A stretch of DNA of 64,000 bases, taken from contig NW_026729280.1 in assembly GCF_030272615.1 (NCBI RefSeq), positions 52,557 through 116,556 on the forward strand, written 5' to 3'. How positions within the stretch are numbered: the stretch's first letter is position 1; the number at the start of each line of letters is the position of its first letter. The notes below the pieces were generated by a model, which saw nothing but the letters and a program-made list of their open reading frames with translations, was not told where the DNA came from and did no database searches. Source of the DNA: Cryptomeria japonica (Eukaryota; Streptophyta; Pinopsida; Cupressales; Cupressaceae). This document shows positions 45,769 to 57,400 of the stretch, in pieces. A program made the translations under genes and the position numbers.

Positions 45769-46904
45769 TCATCGATTTGGTCAATTTCAGATGAGATGTA
45801 AACAACATCAATGGGCTTCAACAAATCAGCTCTTTCAATGGACTCTAATAACATTATGGTTCAAGTGCTATTTATCCTTTTGTGAATGAAAACATTGTGA
45901 CCACAACCAAATAGACTTATACAAGTGACAAGAGACATTAAAATTAAGGACTACAGTGGATGTTGGTGTCAAGTCTTGGTTTTCTTTTGATTTTATCTTT
46001 TTGGTGACATGTCTTTTACCTTTTCTGAGATGTCTCTAACTAGAGATTTTATCTCCAGGATGTCTTTGACTAGAAAGGCAAGGATGGGATATGATTCACC
46101 TCCTATTGTTTTTCTATTTGTGGATTGTCTCATAGTAATACTATGACTTGTCCAAGGATATGAGGACACTGCGAATCTAGTATGAACTGGGGCATTCCTT
46201 GTTTGCGACTGTCTGATCTCCATACAAATAGGTACAATGAATTTCTGGGTAGAACCTATTCCTCTATTGTCAAAACCTATTTTCCATAATAAAGCTCAAT
46301 GATGATAGAAGCACAAGAAAATATTTCACTTCCATATCTTCTATCTTCCATCCCCCTTCCTTGATTGACCTCCATCGTCCTTCTTGAACCCGTTTAGTCC
46401 ATTATCACATGACCGAGTATAATGATACACCAAAATATTTGCATTTGATGTAGTCCGCATCTTCATCATCACATGTTAGTATATCTCATTTCATACATAC
46501 ATATAGATATAACAATTACATCACATTCTGCACACACCACTGATCAGTATATCGTATACACATCATGCATCTCATCCTATGCATTATCATATTCATCTCT
46601 ATTTCATACATTTCGCATATGCATAACATATTAAAAACATAAAAGATTAAAAATATTGCATTTCATCATGTACATATTTGCATCCATATCATAAGTATCA
46701 CATAGAAACATGCATCGCATAGAAGAAACATCACATAGGTACACATGCATATAGCTGCCGCAAGGATGAATCATCTCATATGTATATATAAAAATCATAA
46801 GTGTCATGATACAATGATGTCAAAAACATATGGCTACAATCATCCGAAGGTGTCTACATCATCATACAAAAATTGTACAAAAAATGATACATAGGGATCC
46901 CTCT
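45769..46904 (+). other. Gypsy-C 3' non-coding part
   Basis: No clear coding region. A 76-aa minus-strand ORF (46223-45993) has no known motif. 46440-46760 is rich in cat and atac words. It lies between Copia-C and the antisense PMD frame. Confidence 0.55.
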
Positions 46905-48043
46905 AACACTATGATGAACTCCCTCCCTTAGAGCCAACTAGCCTCAATAGAGTCTGAGCCCTGGAAGTCCCTTCCTTGGGATCATCTCTCTTGACCCCTC
47001 TATCTGGTGGTAGTGGAGGACCCATGACCACACCACAAGACACCTGTCTCCTGTCTCTCTGTCCAGTTGTCATTGTAGTCCATGATGGTCTCCAGAAGCT
47101 CCTAGCCTACTGATCAGGTAGCACAACTGCTTAATAAAAATATCTCCAATAGGATATTTCCTCCCCTGCTCATAGAAATTAAGTGTATCTGACTCTAGTG
47201 TCCTCTACTACCCATCTCCATGCGCTTAGTGCCTCCTCAGCCTCCATGTAGCATTGAATGGGTTGGTCTCTCTCTTTCTCAGTGTCCCTTAGCTATCTCT
47301 TGAGCCTAGGCCCATCCCTCTCCTCTGAGCTACCCTTATCTCTGCTACTACACCCCGCTTATGCCCTCTACCTTTGCTCCTCCATCCCCACTATCATCTC
47401 CATCATCCCCATCATCACCCTCTATCAGCTCTCATGGATCTATCAGTTGTATAAAAGGGAAGATCTACCCAATATGCACTATACTCAGCATCCATCCCTG
47501 CGTCCTCTACATCTACCCAAATATCGCAAGGCATGGGAACCATCTCCTGCATCTGTACAAATTCCTGATCATATGGCAATAATGGACCTAAATAAGCCTA
47601 ATCTCTCACTGTCCATGCATACATCCCTAAACCCCATGGCATCCATTGTATCCTACCAAATTGCTTGCATAATGTGTCAATCAGCTATCACTCAATAACA
47701 TATGGTGTTCACCTAATCAGATACCTACTCCTAAAAACATATGGTAGCTCGATAGCATCATCCTCCCACTCTTCACAATGTTGATAAGGCCTCCATACCA
47801 CATTGTCTATCTCATTGATCGCTCAGTGCAAATACTCTAGCCTCCCAATTTATGGCTGGGAAGTAATCATATCATACAAATGCACATAACTGAGCCCATG
47901 TCCCCTGCCTCTAAAGTGTATCGGTCATGTAACCAGAAGATGTTGATATGCCCATACCTACAATAATATCACTCCACATCCCAATCTTGTTGATCCATGA
48001 TACACAAACTAATGCAGTTCATAATATAAGTGTGCCAGCATAC
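46905..48043 (-). pseudogene. Antisense PMD-like frame, C-terminal part
   Basis: Translated from the minus strand of Gypsy-C. It reads LAHLYYELH, then VWAYQHLLVT, then INEIDNVVWRPYQHCEEWED, IELPYVFRSRYLIR, LCKQFGRIQWMPWGLGMY and a Pro/acidic tail ending near DRGVKRDDPKEGTS. This is the pattern of the plant mobile domain (PMD, aminotransferase-like), a domain of transposon origin also found in host silencing proteins. Stops and at least one frameshift are present. The N-terminal part lies across Gypsy-D at 59968-60545. Its role in the element is unknown. Confidence 0.78.
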
Positions 48044-50529
48044 TGATAGGGAGGTAGGGCAAGGGGGTTGCCCAAATAGCTTGTATTTTTACTAAGTGAT
48101 AGGTCCTTTTCTAGTTTCAAGGTGTAGTCACCAAAATCAGAGTGCAAAAAGCTTAAAAGCAACCTAGCAACTCTCCATGATCCACCTCCCTAAGTCAAAC
48201 ACTCCCTGGTTTTCAAGGACTTCAACTCCATTGTTTTAGGCTTTGTAGTCTAACACCTTACTCTCTCAATTGGAATTCATTTCCTCTATCCCTAACCTAT
48301 TCTCTGACTACACAAGGACTCCTATTGATGAATTACAAGTTTGGGTCAAGTTCTACCCCCATGGGTGTCTTTGGTCTTCTATTGTTTGGAGCGTAGTAAT
48401 CCTTCACAAGTGCTACAAACTGACTTATGGAGTGTATCTCACCAAATGTGTTAAATTCATGCAAGATTAACTTGTTTCAACTTGATTTAATGGGTTTTAT
48501 GCTTTACAACCTTCCTTTGTGTACCCGATTTGACAAAAAACCATATTTTAGGCCTAAAATGGGCTACAAGGAATTAGCCCTCTTTTTGGGGTTTTGTGCT
48601 CATCTTGCTCCAACGTTGGACTTCCAGACAAAAAAATCTTATATTTTGATACCCTTTTGGAAGTTCTTGAGGATTTTATAAGTCTTAGGGTCCATTATGC
48701 CTCCTCCATGACTGTCCCAAAAATGGATGCAAAAAGAAGGGTTTGCTAGGGTTTTGATGGCAAGAATCAACTTACAAGATAGAAACCTTAAATGTGAATC
48801 ATGCAACCTTATTTATATCATGCCACATACTAATTAGGCCAAAATAAAGTATTTTTACACCTTCAAAGGTTAGAGAACAAGATTTTACAAAAGATGCTCA
48901 TAAGGAGTGTGCAACATTTACAACTTTTCCCTTTCTTGCTTTCCACAAACACATCATTGCATGAGTACCAATTACATTCAAAACATGTAAACATGTCCAA
49001 CATTAGTGACAAAGGAGAACCACATTATCCCTACACAAAAAGGCATTAGGCAATTACAAACCAATGAATCATTCACTGTCAAAACTTGTTATCATTGCAC
49101 TTTGCCTCTTTCATTGCATTTTCACTTCAATCTACATTTACCATTGTCAAAACTCTTTTTCAAAGGTCTATCTGATGCCTTTGATCAATGATCTATCTTT
49201 TAATTTTTGTTGACCTTCATACCTACTATTTGGAAGAGGAAGATTGCATAAACAACTCACTAAAATGCAAAAATCAGTCACAATTGACTGTTATAGCTAC
49301 CTGGGCGTTACAACTTTGCCTGAAGCATCATTAACTGATCTTGGCAAACTCAAAACCCATGGGCAGGGTTAAATACCACTCCTTGTTCTTGTTTGCAAAC
49401 AAATAAAAGGAGATACAAGGTTTTACAAGCACCAATATATGGTGGAGAGTAAGAAAATGAGTGCAAACCAACACCAAAACAGTGACTCACTATTTTTTTA
49501 CACAATTTTCAAGAACTGAAAAGTGCAACCATATTTATCATGGCTTAGAAAGCCTCTTTGCTTTCACATACAACTTGAACATCAAGACAGGTCTATCCAC
49601 CTGATGAATGCATTTTCTATAGAAGAGCAAAGCGTCAAACTTCTTCAAAGACCCTAGCCAAATGGCATACTTGCCTAGGGCTCCATGGCCACAAAAATTA
49701 TTGCACCTGCATTTTTGAAATAAAAACATGTATTTACATATCTTACAAGTTGACCAACTGGTTCCTGGGAAGCCATGAACATTTAGGGCTTCAAGAAGCC
49801 AAGTTGGTCAAGCATCCTTGCCAAAATCCTAGACAAGGCAGTGAAACTGTCAAAACCAATTAATTTTGCTAAGAACTCAAAACTTAATGAAATTTGATGC
49901 CACCAAAGGAAAAAGTTTCAGGAAACACAAGAGAACTTGAAAATGTAAGAACAGTATGGCCAAGTACAACAGGTATACAGACTGCTGCTCACATGGAGTT
50001 AAGGCTTAAAGGAAAACAAGATAAAAACTAGTGCAAACTTTCAAAATGCTTCATATCTCCACAAAATCAACCCTTACAATGGTTAAAGCAAGAGAATAAA
50101 TACCTCTACAATTCAGTTATCCTCCTGTACGGATAGGTACATGTCCAAGAGCACTCAAATTTGACATTTCCATGTCTAAAATGACAACTTTCAATGCCTA
50201 GATGATGCAAGGTTGACCTCAAAGACTACCAATCACCTAAGAACACTACTCACACATAAAAACCAAACACAAAGCATGTCTAAAAAATTTTCAAAACAAA
50301 AACACATTGAAAACTCACTTTTCCCAACATTTTGCCAAGCAACTTCAAACTAGCAACTTTGAGCAAAAAGATGAAAACAGGAAACGTGACCACACAATGA
50401 GTTCAAAACTCATCCAAACAACTTAGAACAACTCAAAAACATCTTAGAAAAACTCTCCAACCCAAGACTAATAAAAATCAAACCTGCTATCAAACCTGTG
50501 ATGAAATGAAGCTAGGTGCTCATGCACCA
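48044..50529 (-). repeat. Gypsy-D 3' LTR (long form)
   Basis: 2,486 bp. It matches 58107-59967 except that 48253-48877 (about 625 bp) is absent there. That segment has only shadow ORFs. Confidence 0.93.
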
Positions 50530-50540
50530 TACTCCCTCGG
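50530..50540 (-). other. Gypsy-D polypurine tract
   Basis: CCGAGGGAGTA on the minus strand directly before the LTR start TGGTGCATG. Confidence 0.7.
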
Positions 50541-50551
50541 TGACAAAGAAG

Positions 50552-51184
50552 TCATGTGACTCCTTTGGGAAAAAAAGAGAGAGGAATACCAACCTTGTGG
50601 AAGTCACTTTCAGGTATCCAAGTGGCTTTAGAGGCTGGTTGATCCTTCCACTTGATCAAATGTTCAAAGTAGTCGTGTTGTCTAGTCTTCTTGATAATTC
50701 TGGAATCAAGTACCTGTTCAGGAATGGGAAAAGAAGAAGAGGGGAGGGATAGATCAAAAAGGCAGTGTGAAATGTCTGAAGCTCTCTGAGTCTCTTCTAG
50801 ATGCTGCCTCTTGAAAGGTACCAAATCTACAACATTAAAGATAGGAGACAAGGAAATATCAGGAAGTAAATCAATCTTATAAGCATTAGGACCATACTTA
50901 GCCAAAATCCTACAAGGCCCTATTCTTTTCATCTGTAACTTGGTAGGAACTCCCTTTTGCAATCTAGACTTATTGAGATGCACCATCACAAAATCTCCAA
51001 CTGAGAATTGGAAATCCCTCTTTGAAGCATCCACCCTTGCCTTGACTCTTGTTCTGGTGTCCTGCAAAGATTGCTTAACCTGTTCTTGGATCTCTTTCAG
51101 AGATTGTGCTATATCCTCTGCTATCCCACTAACATGTTGCAAGTTAGTCACATCATGTAACTCAAAAACACCTTTTTGATGCAT
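50552..51184 (-). pseudogene. Gypsy-D integrase C-terminus and chromodomain
   Basis: An open 210-aa frame. The first part (ISEDIAQSLKEIQEQVK-like helix; FQFSVGDFVMVHLNKSRLQK; RIGPCRILAKYG; SPIFNVVDLVPFK) is the integrase C-terminal domain. The last ~55 residues form a chromodomain: VLDSRIIKKTRQHDYFEHLI, KWKDQPASKATWIPES. The aromatic and Trp positions (YFEHLIKWK, ATW) are present, so the fold may be intact. It ends with a stop 12 bases before the polypurine tract. Confidence 0.9.
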
Positions 51185-51271
51185 ACCATCAACAATCTGA
51201 AATGGACTCTTACCAGTGGATCTATTTACACTATCATTTTAGGCAAATTCTAACTGTGGAATGAGCTGATC

Positions 51272-51660
51272 TCAGCTTTGTCCATACTCCTTGGTGAGAC
51301 ATTTGAGTAGATTACCCAATGTTCTATTCACCACTTCTATTTGGCCATCTGTCTGTGGATGATAAGCTGAGCCAAAAGACAAGTTAGTACCCAATTTCTT
51401 CCACAAAGTCTTCCAAAAATGACCCAAAAACTTAACATCTCTATCTAACACAATGCTAGATGGCAAACCATGTATCTTGACAACTTCTTTAAAGAAAAGG
51501 AAAGCAATATGACTAGCATCATTAGTAGTTTTGCAAGGTATAAAGTGAGCCATTTTGCTAAATCTGTCAACAACCACAAAAATACTATCATACCCTACTT
51601 TTGTCTTTGGTAAACCTACAACAAAATCCATGCTGATGCACTCCCATGGCCTAGAAGGAA
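51272..51660 (-). pseudogene. Gypsy-D integrase core
   Basis: The open part 51631-51272 holds [20 protein letters not shown] (first Asp), [20 protein letters not shown] (second Asp) and [19 protein letters not shown] (Glu). All three catalytic residues are present. A stop after KEYGQS and another in the next block (LEFA, stop, NDSVNRSTGKSPF) break the link to the chromodomain frame. Confidence 0.9.
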
Positions 51661-52264
51661 TGGGAAGTGGCTGATATAAACCAACATTAGTGCTATTACC
51701 TTTGGCCTTCTAACATACCATACACTACTCAACATACCTTCTGACATCTCTCTGCATCTTAGGCCAGTAATAGAAGTGTTGAACCAACTCTAAGGTCTTA
51801 TTGAGACCAAAATGGTCACTCAAACACCCATTGTGTTTCTCTTGGATAAGGTTTTCTCTCATGGAACCTTTAGGAACACACAATTGTCCTCCCCTGAATA
51901 ACAAACCATTCTGCAATGTATAGTCAACATACTCACTATGGAAATGATTCTCAAAAGCATGACAAACTTTATAAGCAGCAACAAAATCATCATCATTAGG
52001 ATACAAATCTTGAAAGTAATCAATACCAATACTCTTAACTTGAATCTCCTGAATAGTCAACAATCTCCTACTCAAAGCATCAACTACTTTGTTACATTGG
52101 CCTTTCTTGTGCTTAATTGTAAAGGTATATGCTTGTAGGTATTCTACCCATTTCACATGCCTATGGTTGAGTTTATCCTGAGAATTCAAAAAACTGATTG
52201 CCTGGTTATCTGTATACACAACAAACTCTTTAGGAAGCAAGTAATGCCTCCACTTCTTGAGTGC
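51661..52264 (-). pseudogene. Gypsy-D RNase H end and integrase zinc part
   Basis: The open part 52240-51725 follows one nonsense site after LELYALE. It shows LPKEFVVYTDNQAISFLNSQ, HVKWVEYLQAYTFTIKHKKG, VVDALSRR (RNase H end), GQLCVPKGSMRENLIQEKHN, and HFGLNKTLELVQHFYYWPKM (integrase zinc region). The Cys pair lies around another stop at 51725, so the polyprotein is interrupted here. Confidence 0.87.
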
Positions 52265-53300
52265 CTATTCCAATGCATATAACTCTAAATCATAGGATGA
52301 GTACTTTTTCTTTGCATCATTCAATTTCTCACTAAAGAAAGCAACTGGTCTATTATCCTGACTCAAGACTGCACCTACTGCAAGATGACTAGCATCACAT
52401 TCTATAGTAAAGAGCTTATCAAAACTAGGAAGGATTAACACTGGCTGTGTAGCAACTCTAGTTTTGAGTAACTCAAACCCCTTATTGGCTACTTCTATCC
52501 ATTGAAACTTAACCTTATGACCACCCTTTATTGTATCTAACATGGGTGCATAAATTTCACTGAACCCTCTGATAAACTTTTTGTAAAACTGGGCTAGACC
52601 ATGAAAACTCCTAATTGCACTGGTTGATTGTGGGGTTGGCCAACTTGTTGTGGCTGCAGCTTTAGATTGATCCATCTTAAGATCTCCACTGGACACAACA
52701 AAACCAAGATAGACTATCTCTTGCTTCATAAAATCACATTTCTCAAGATTTATGGTTAACTGCTCATCATATAATCTTTGCAAAACAATGGCTAAGTGTT
52801 TCAAATGCTCCTCTTTAGTCTTACTAAAAATGAGAATATCATTTGAGTAGGATACCACAAACTTACCAAGAAAATCCTGCAATACTTCATTCATTAACCT
52901 CATAAAGGTACTGGGAGCATTAGAGAGTCCAAAAGGCATAACCAACCATTCATAAAGACCCTCATTTGTTTTGGAAGTAGTTTTCCTCTCATCACCCTCT
53001 TTTATTCTTATCTGATGGTAACCACTCTTTAAGTCTATTTTTGTGAAATACCTTGCACCCCCTAAACAATCCATCAAATCTTCTATCCTAGGAATAGGGA
53101 ATCTGTACCTTATTGTGATTTTGTTTATGGCTCTGGAATCAGTGCATAGTCTCCATGTTCCCCCTTTCTTAGGTGCTAACACTGTAGGCACAGCACAAGG
53201 ACTTATACTGTTTCTTATTAATCCTTGACCCAACAACTCTTGAATCTGCCTAGCTACCTCTTTGTTCTATTCAGGAGTCATCTTATAGGCTGCTTTGTTT
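52265..53300 (-). pseudogene. Gypsy-D RT and RNase H start, YLDD changed
   Basis: An open frame of 323 aa (53236-52265), with weak upstream pieces to about 53300 after a stop. Motifs: [53 protein letters not shown]. The catalytic block reads SYSNDILIF (52838-52849) where the family has VYLDDILIF: the first of the two catalytic Asp is Asn. RNase H starts at [21 protein letters not shown] activity should be lost. Confidence 0.92.
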
Positions 53301-53944
53301 GGCAAAGAAGCTCCTGGTATAAAGTCAATCTGATGACTAATGGTTCTAGGAGGAGGTAATGTTGCTGGTTGTCCATCACTGATGATGTCGTTAAAGTTAT
53401 CAAGAATTTGTTGCACTTCCTATGGGATCTCAACTTGTTTTTCTTTCTTCTCCTCCTTAGGTTTCACTACAAGTGCATAACCAATCCCATCTCCCTCTTT
53501 CATGGTTTGGATGAACTCTCTTTCATTGACTAATAACACTTTAGGTGCCTGTGGTTTGTTGTTCTCTGTCTCTTCACAAAGGGACTATATTTTGTAGACA
53601 ATGCCATTCTTTTGAAAGGAATATGTGTTTTTTTCACCATCATAGTGTGCCTTTCTATCAAATTGCCAAGGTCTACCCAATAGTAGATGGCAAGCATCCA
53701 TAGGAAGGATGCCACATAGTATCCTATCCTTATATTCACCTATGTTGAAGTCTATCCATGCTTGTTCATTAACTAAGACATGTTGCCCCTTGTTTAACCA
53801 GGTTACCTTGTAGGCTTCACTGTGCCTCATTCTAGGTAGATTCAATTTGCTAACTGCCTCCTCTGAGATAATGTTATATGTGGAACCTGAATCTATAACC
53901 ACCTTACATACCTTGCCCAAGATTTTGCACTTGATCCTGAACAA
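53301..53944 (-). pseudogene. Gypsy-D protease and linker
   Basis: The open part 53944-53585 has FRIKCKILGKVCKVVIDSGS with the DSGS active site, TYNIISEEAVSKLNL, and MDACHLLLGRPWQFDRKAHY, a full aspartic protease. A TAG follows. Next (53584-53301) comes the linker that leads to RT, with another stop. Processing of the polyprotein is its expected role. Confidence 0.87.
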
Positions 53945-53953
53945 TGTTGTTCT

Positions 53954-54501
53954 CTAAGACACTTCACACTTGTGAGGTTCTTGCATCAATACTCTCCTCA
54001 TCATTAGCCTCTCACCATTTTTGGGTGCTAGGTTCATTGCTGGAGTTCTTGTACTAGTTCCTTCCTCCTGAACATAGTTCACTCTCTTTTCACCTCCATG
54101 GGAAGAACTAGGATTTTCTAGACACCTACAAGCAGGATGACCCAATTTCTGACAGTTATAGCATCTCATGGTGGAGACGTAAGACCCTCTACCTGGTCCA
54201 CTAGATCTACCCCTTCCTGGGTTACTTGATCCCCTACCCCTATAGTTGGGCTTTCTCTGAGAATCCCCACTTTGCTCTATAAGTTTAGATTCTCCCTGGG
54301 ACCTTTGATCTATGTGTCTTCCCCCAAAACTACCTCTATGGCCTCTACCATCTCTGCCTCTTCCTCTACCTCTATTATGTTGCTCTTGCTTCTTCCTACT
54401 CCTTTCCCCTACCTTAAGTGCAAGTTGATGGCACTTCTGGACTATTGTAGGACACAACAAACTTAACTCTTCCTGAATGTTCCATCTCAAGCCATTGAGA
54501 T
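53954..54501 (-). pseudogene. Gypsy-D gag, C-terminal part
   Basis: Begins NGLRWNIQEELSLL directly at the element-F insertion (54501) and continues as an RNA-binding region rich in Arg and Gly (HNRGRGRGRDGRGHRG, GRGSSNPGRGRSSGPGRG). A CCHC knuckle CYNCQKLGHPACRC at about 54120-54165 is intact. The N-terminal part lies across element F at 57401-58054. Ends with a stop before the protease. Confidence 0.92.
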
Positions 54502-54982
54502 TGTTGGTGTAAATAAATATTCATTTTGGATATTATTACACTTACTTAAGTTTACTTAGGAAATGCATTTCATAGTAGTTTGGGTATGAGACACTTGGGT
54601 GTTTGTGCCACATTGGGATAGTGTGTGTAGGAGAATTTCCACCTTTTATGGTGTTGATCTTGTTGTTACACTCCGCATTCAGTGGGTGATCCACCTCTTG
54701 TGTAATATTATATTATTTCTCCTACCTACCCCTAGTATTTCTTACCTACTCTTGTTTCTCATTGAGCCACATGTCATATTTGTGTGCTCATACATCCATA
54801 TGGTCTTGCCTATATAAGCAGGCCTATATTCATTGTATTGGTGAATCCAGTTGATCATTTTTGCATATTGATGAGAATACAGTTTGTTCTTGTCATTCTA
54901 TTGTCTCTCTTATTTGTGCTTTCCATTTCCTCTTGATCTTGGCAAAATCCCACATGGTATCAGAGCTGGTCCATGTCTCACA
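54502..54982 (+). repeat. Element F 5' LTR
   Basis: TGTTGGTGT...TCTCACA. TATA box tatataag near 54811. The last ~28 bases repeat the primer-site region (catggtatcagagctggtcc). Confidence 0.96.
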
Positions 54983-54994
54983 TGGTATCAGAGC
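54983..54994 (+). other. Element F primer binding site
   Basis: tggtatcagagc directly after the LTR, identical to the plant initiator-Met primer site. Confidence 0.93.
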
Positions 54995-56907
54995 TATTAG
55001 AGTGCCATTGGTTTGCCAATTGAGAGAATTTTGGGTTTTGCATTTTGGAGTTTTCTATTGCAGGTTATTATTGGAGCTTGTTGGGTCAGATCTGAGGTCA
55101 CCATTGGATTGAGGAGATTCGAGAAAGTAAGAATCACCTTTTATTTTGTCCAAATCCAACATCCGAGGCCAAATCTAGAGTCGTTTGAAGGTGGAGGGTG
55201 GTGACTTGTCCCGACAGTGATCTGCAATTTTGGAGCATTTTTTGTCAAATCCATCATCGCCATTGTGCTCAGAAGGCCCAAAAACCCCAAGATCAACTAC
55301 CAATTCGTCGAAATCGGCCTTCATCACACCGAGTTGAAAAAATTTCCCCTCCCAGCCCACCGTACGAACTTGCAGGTATAGGTCTGAATTTTTTTTTTTT
55401 TTTTTCCTTTTTTAATTTTCAAAAAATTAAAAAAAAAAATTAAAAATTTAAATTTTTATCAAAAAGGGGGGGCATTTTTTTTTTAAAAAAAAAGGGAAAA
55501 ATTTGGTGGGGGGCTATTTATTGGCCCGCAGGCCACCTGCGGCTCGCAGGTGTACCTGCAGGTACCGCAGGCAACTTGTGGCCTGTAGGTGTACCTGCAG
55601 TGACTGCAAGCCACCTGCGGCCCCATAGGCCCTATAGTACTGCAGGGTACCTGCGGGTCCCGTAGACAACCCGTGGCCCACAGGTAGTCCCTGCGTGTAC
55701 CGCAGGCTACCTGCTGGTTGATTTTTTTTCGTAAATTTTTAATTTTTTTTTAAATTTGTTTTTTCTAATAATTAAAAAAAAAAAAAACTTTTTTTTCTTA
55801 TTTATTTTAAATAAGTTTTTTTTAATAATTAAAAAAATAAACTTTTTTTATAAAAGTTTTTTTTCTTTAATAAATTTTTATTTAAGTTTTTTTTTTATTT
55901 CATTTTTTTTCAAAAAATGGCTATCTCTTTTTTCTTTATTTTTTAGTAAAGGCTTTTTTGCATGGCATAATAATTGTTTTTATTTAGATTTTTAAAATCT
56001 TTTAAAAACACAAACATTATTAAATAAGTCAAATTGGGAACACTTTTTTTTCTTGTCACTTCACACCTATCTTGTAGTGCTTCCAACCGGCAGTCAAGGG
56101 GGGGTTGATTTGCTCCTTTATATCTCTTGACCACATCCCAATCGGAGGCTTCCTTTTCTGCAATATTCTACAGGGCTTCTTAGTGGAATCATCTTCATGT
56201 TTCCAGATTTGCACTATCATGTTGTATGCTCTTGCATGAGCAATGTTGTACTCGCACTATCATAAAGTGTCACACCTCTTTGTATCTTGTCATTGTTGAC
56301 ATATTTGATGTAATCCTCTTGTATACATAGATTAGGAATATCTTGTGAGACTTGGTGCATGGCTCTAGTTGAGACTTAGATTGTACACATTTGTGCATGG
56401 CTCCCGTGAGACTTGGATTGTATCGGTATTTCTGCTATTTCTGAGTATCCAGATGATGCTCATAGAAGGTTGTCTCCATGCCTGATCTTCTTTTTGTTGT
56501 AGCGAGTGATTCATCGTCATTGACTTGCTACCTGGTTTTGTCACACTTTGACATTATTGGTGCAACATTGGCTCTCTTTCTTCCTTATGGGGAGGTATTT
56601 TGGTCATCATCATTGGACCATCTTTTCAGGAGATTCGACATTGAGGGGGGGCATCATGGTCTCTTCTTCTCTCTTTTGGGGGGGACATAGTTTGTTCTTC
56701 TCATTCATCATTAAGAGCATTGTGTGCTTTCATCATCTCTCTTTTGGGGGAGGGTTTTTTCCCATTGGGTTTTTCTCTCTTTCCCTGCTTTATGGGAGAT
56801 TGCATTTGCATATTGTACATGGGTACCTAACATGGCCACGTAGCCGAGACCTATCTTGCGTTGCTTAGTTGCATTGTTGACTTGACTCTTCATTCCCCTA
56901 AGTTGCA
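54995..56907 (+). other. Element F interior, non-coding
   Basis: No recognisable protein. It consists of a leader (to ~55380), a T/A homopolymer-rich block (55388-55510), a GC-rich tandem array (55523-55717), a second AT block (55725-55960), and a unique part with poly-G runs. ORFs such as 55198-55443 run into homopolymers and show no motif. Confidence 0.85.
55523..55717 (+). repeat. GC-rich ~39-bp tandem array
   Basis: About four and a half degenerate units, each with words such as gtaccgcaggc, ccacctgcggc and gtgtacctgcag. It is the most GC-rich stretch in the window, set between AT homopolymers. Confidence 0.88.
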
Positions 56908-56919
56908 CTTAAGGGGGGG
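56908..56919 (+). other. Element F polypurine tract
   Basis: cttaaggggggg directly before the 3' LTR. The same tract flanks the copy at 10104. Confidence 0.9.
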
Positions 56920-57400
56920 TGTTGGTGTAAATAAATATTCATTTTGGATATTATTACACTTACTTAAGTTAGCTTAGGAAATGCATTTCATAGTAGTTTG
57001 GGTATGAGACACTTGGGTGTTTGTGCCACATTGGGATAGTGTGTTTAGGAGAATTTCCACCTTTTATGGTGTTGATCTTGTTGTTACACTCCACATTCAG
57101 TGGGTGATCCACCTCTTGTGGAATATTATATTATTTCTCCTACCTACCCCTAGTATTTCTTACCTACCCTTGTTTCTCATTGAGCCACATGTCATATTTG
57201 TGTGCTCATACATCCATATGGTCTTGCCTATATAAGCAGGCCTATATTCAATGTATTGGTGAATCCAGTTGATCATTTTTGCATATTGATGAGAATATAG
57301 TTTGTTCTTGTCATTCTATTGTCTCTCTTATTTGTGCTTTCCATTACCTCTTAATCTTGGCAAAATCCCACATGGTATCAAAGCTGGTCCATGTCTCACA
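56920..57400 (+). repeat. Element F 3' LTR
   Basis: 481 bp, matching 54502-54982. The TATA box tatataag lies at about 57229. Confidence 0.96.

Larger units (their letters stand above)
54502..57400 (+). mobile_element. Element F: non-autonomous LTR element, 2.9 kb
   Basis: LTRs of 481 bp each (54502-54982, 56920-57400), flanked by perfect GAGAT duplicates (54497-54501, 57401-57405). A perfect initiator-Met primer site and a polypurine tract are present. I count about 11 differences between the LTRs, the lowest in the window, so it is the youngest insertion. The 1.9-kb interior encodes no gag or pol. The related minus-strand LTR at 9654 shows the family is repeated. Confidence 0.96.

Noticed and set aside
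38408-45773. Target duplication of Copia-C
   Set aside because: CAGTT and TCATC do not match; shifting the LTR ends by a few bases does not give a 5-bp match.
46505-46760. Possible satellite (cat/atac-rich)
   Set aside because: No consistent unit could be aligned by eye.
48270-48681. ORFs in the segment missing from the short Gypsy-D LTR, as captured gene sequence
   Set aside because: Two short overlapping + strand ORFs with no motif; Gypsy-D is transcribed from the other strand and LTRs are normally non-coding.
55198-55443. ORF in element F interior
   Set aside because: Ends in homopolymer Phe/Lys codons and has no known motif; the unusual base make-up explains the open frame.
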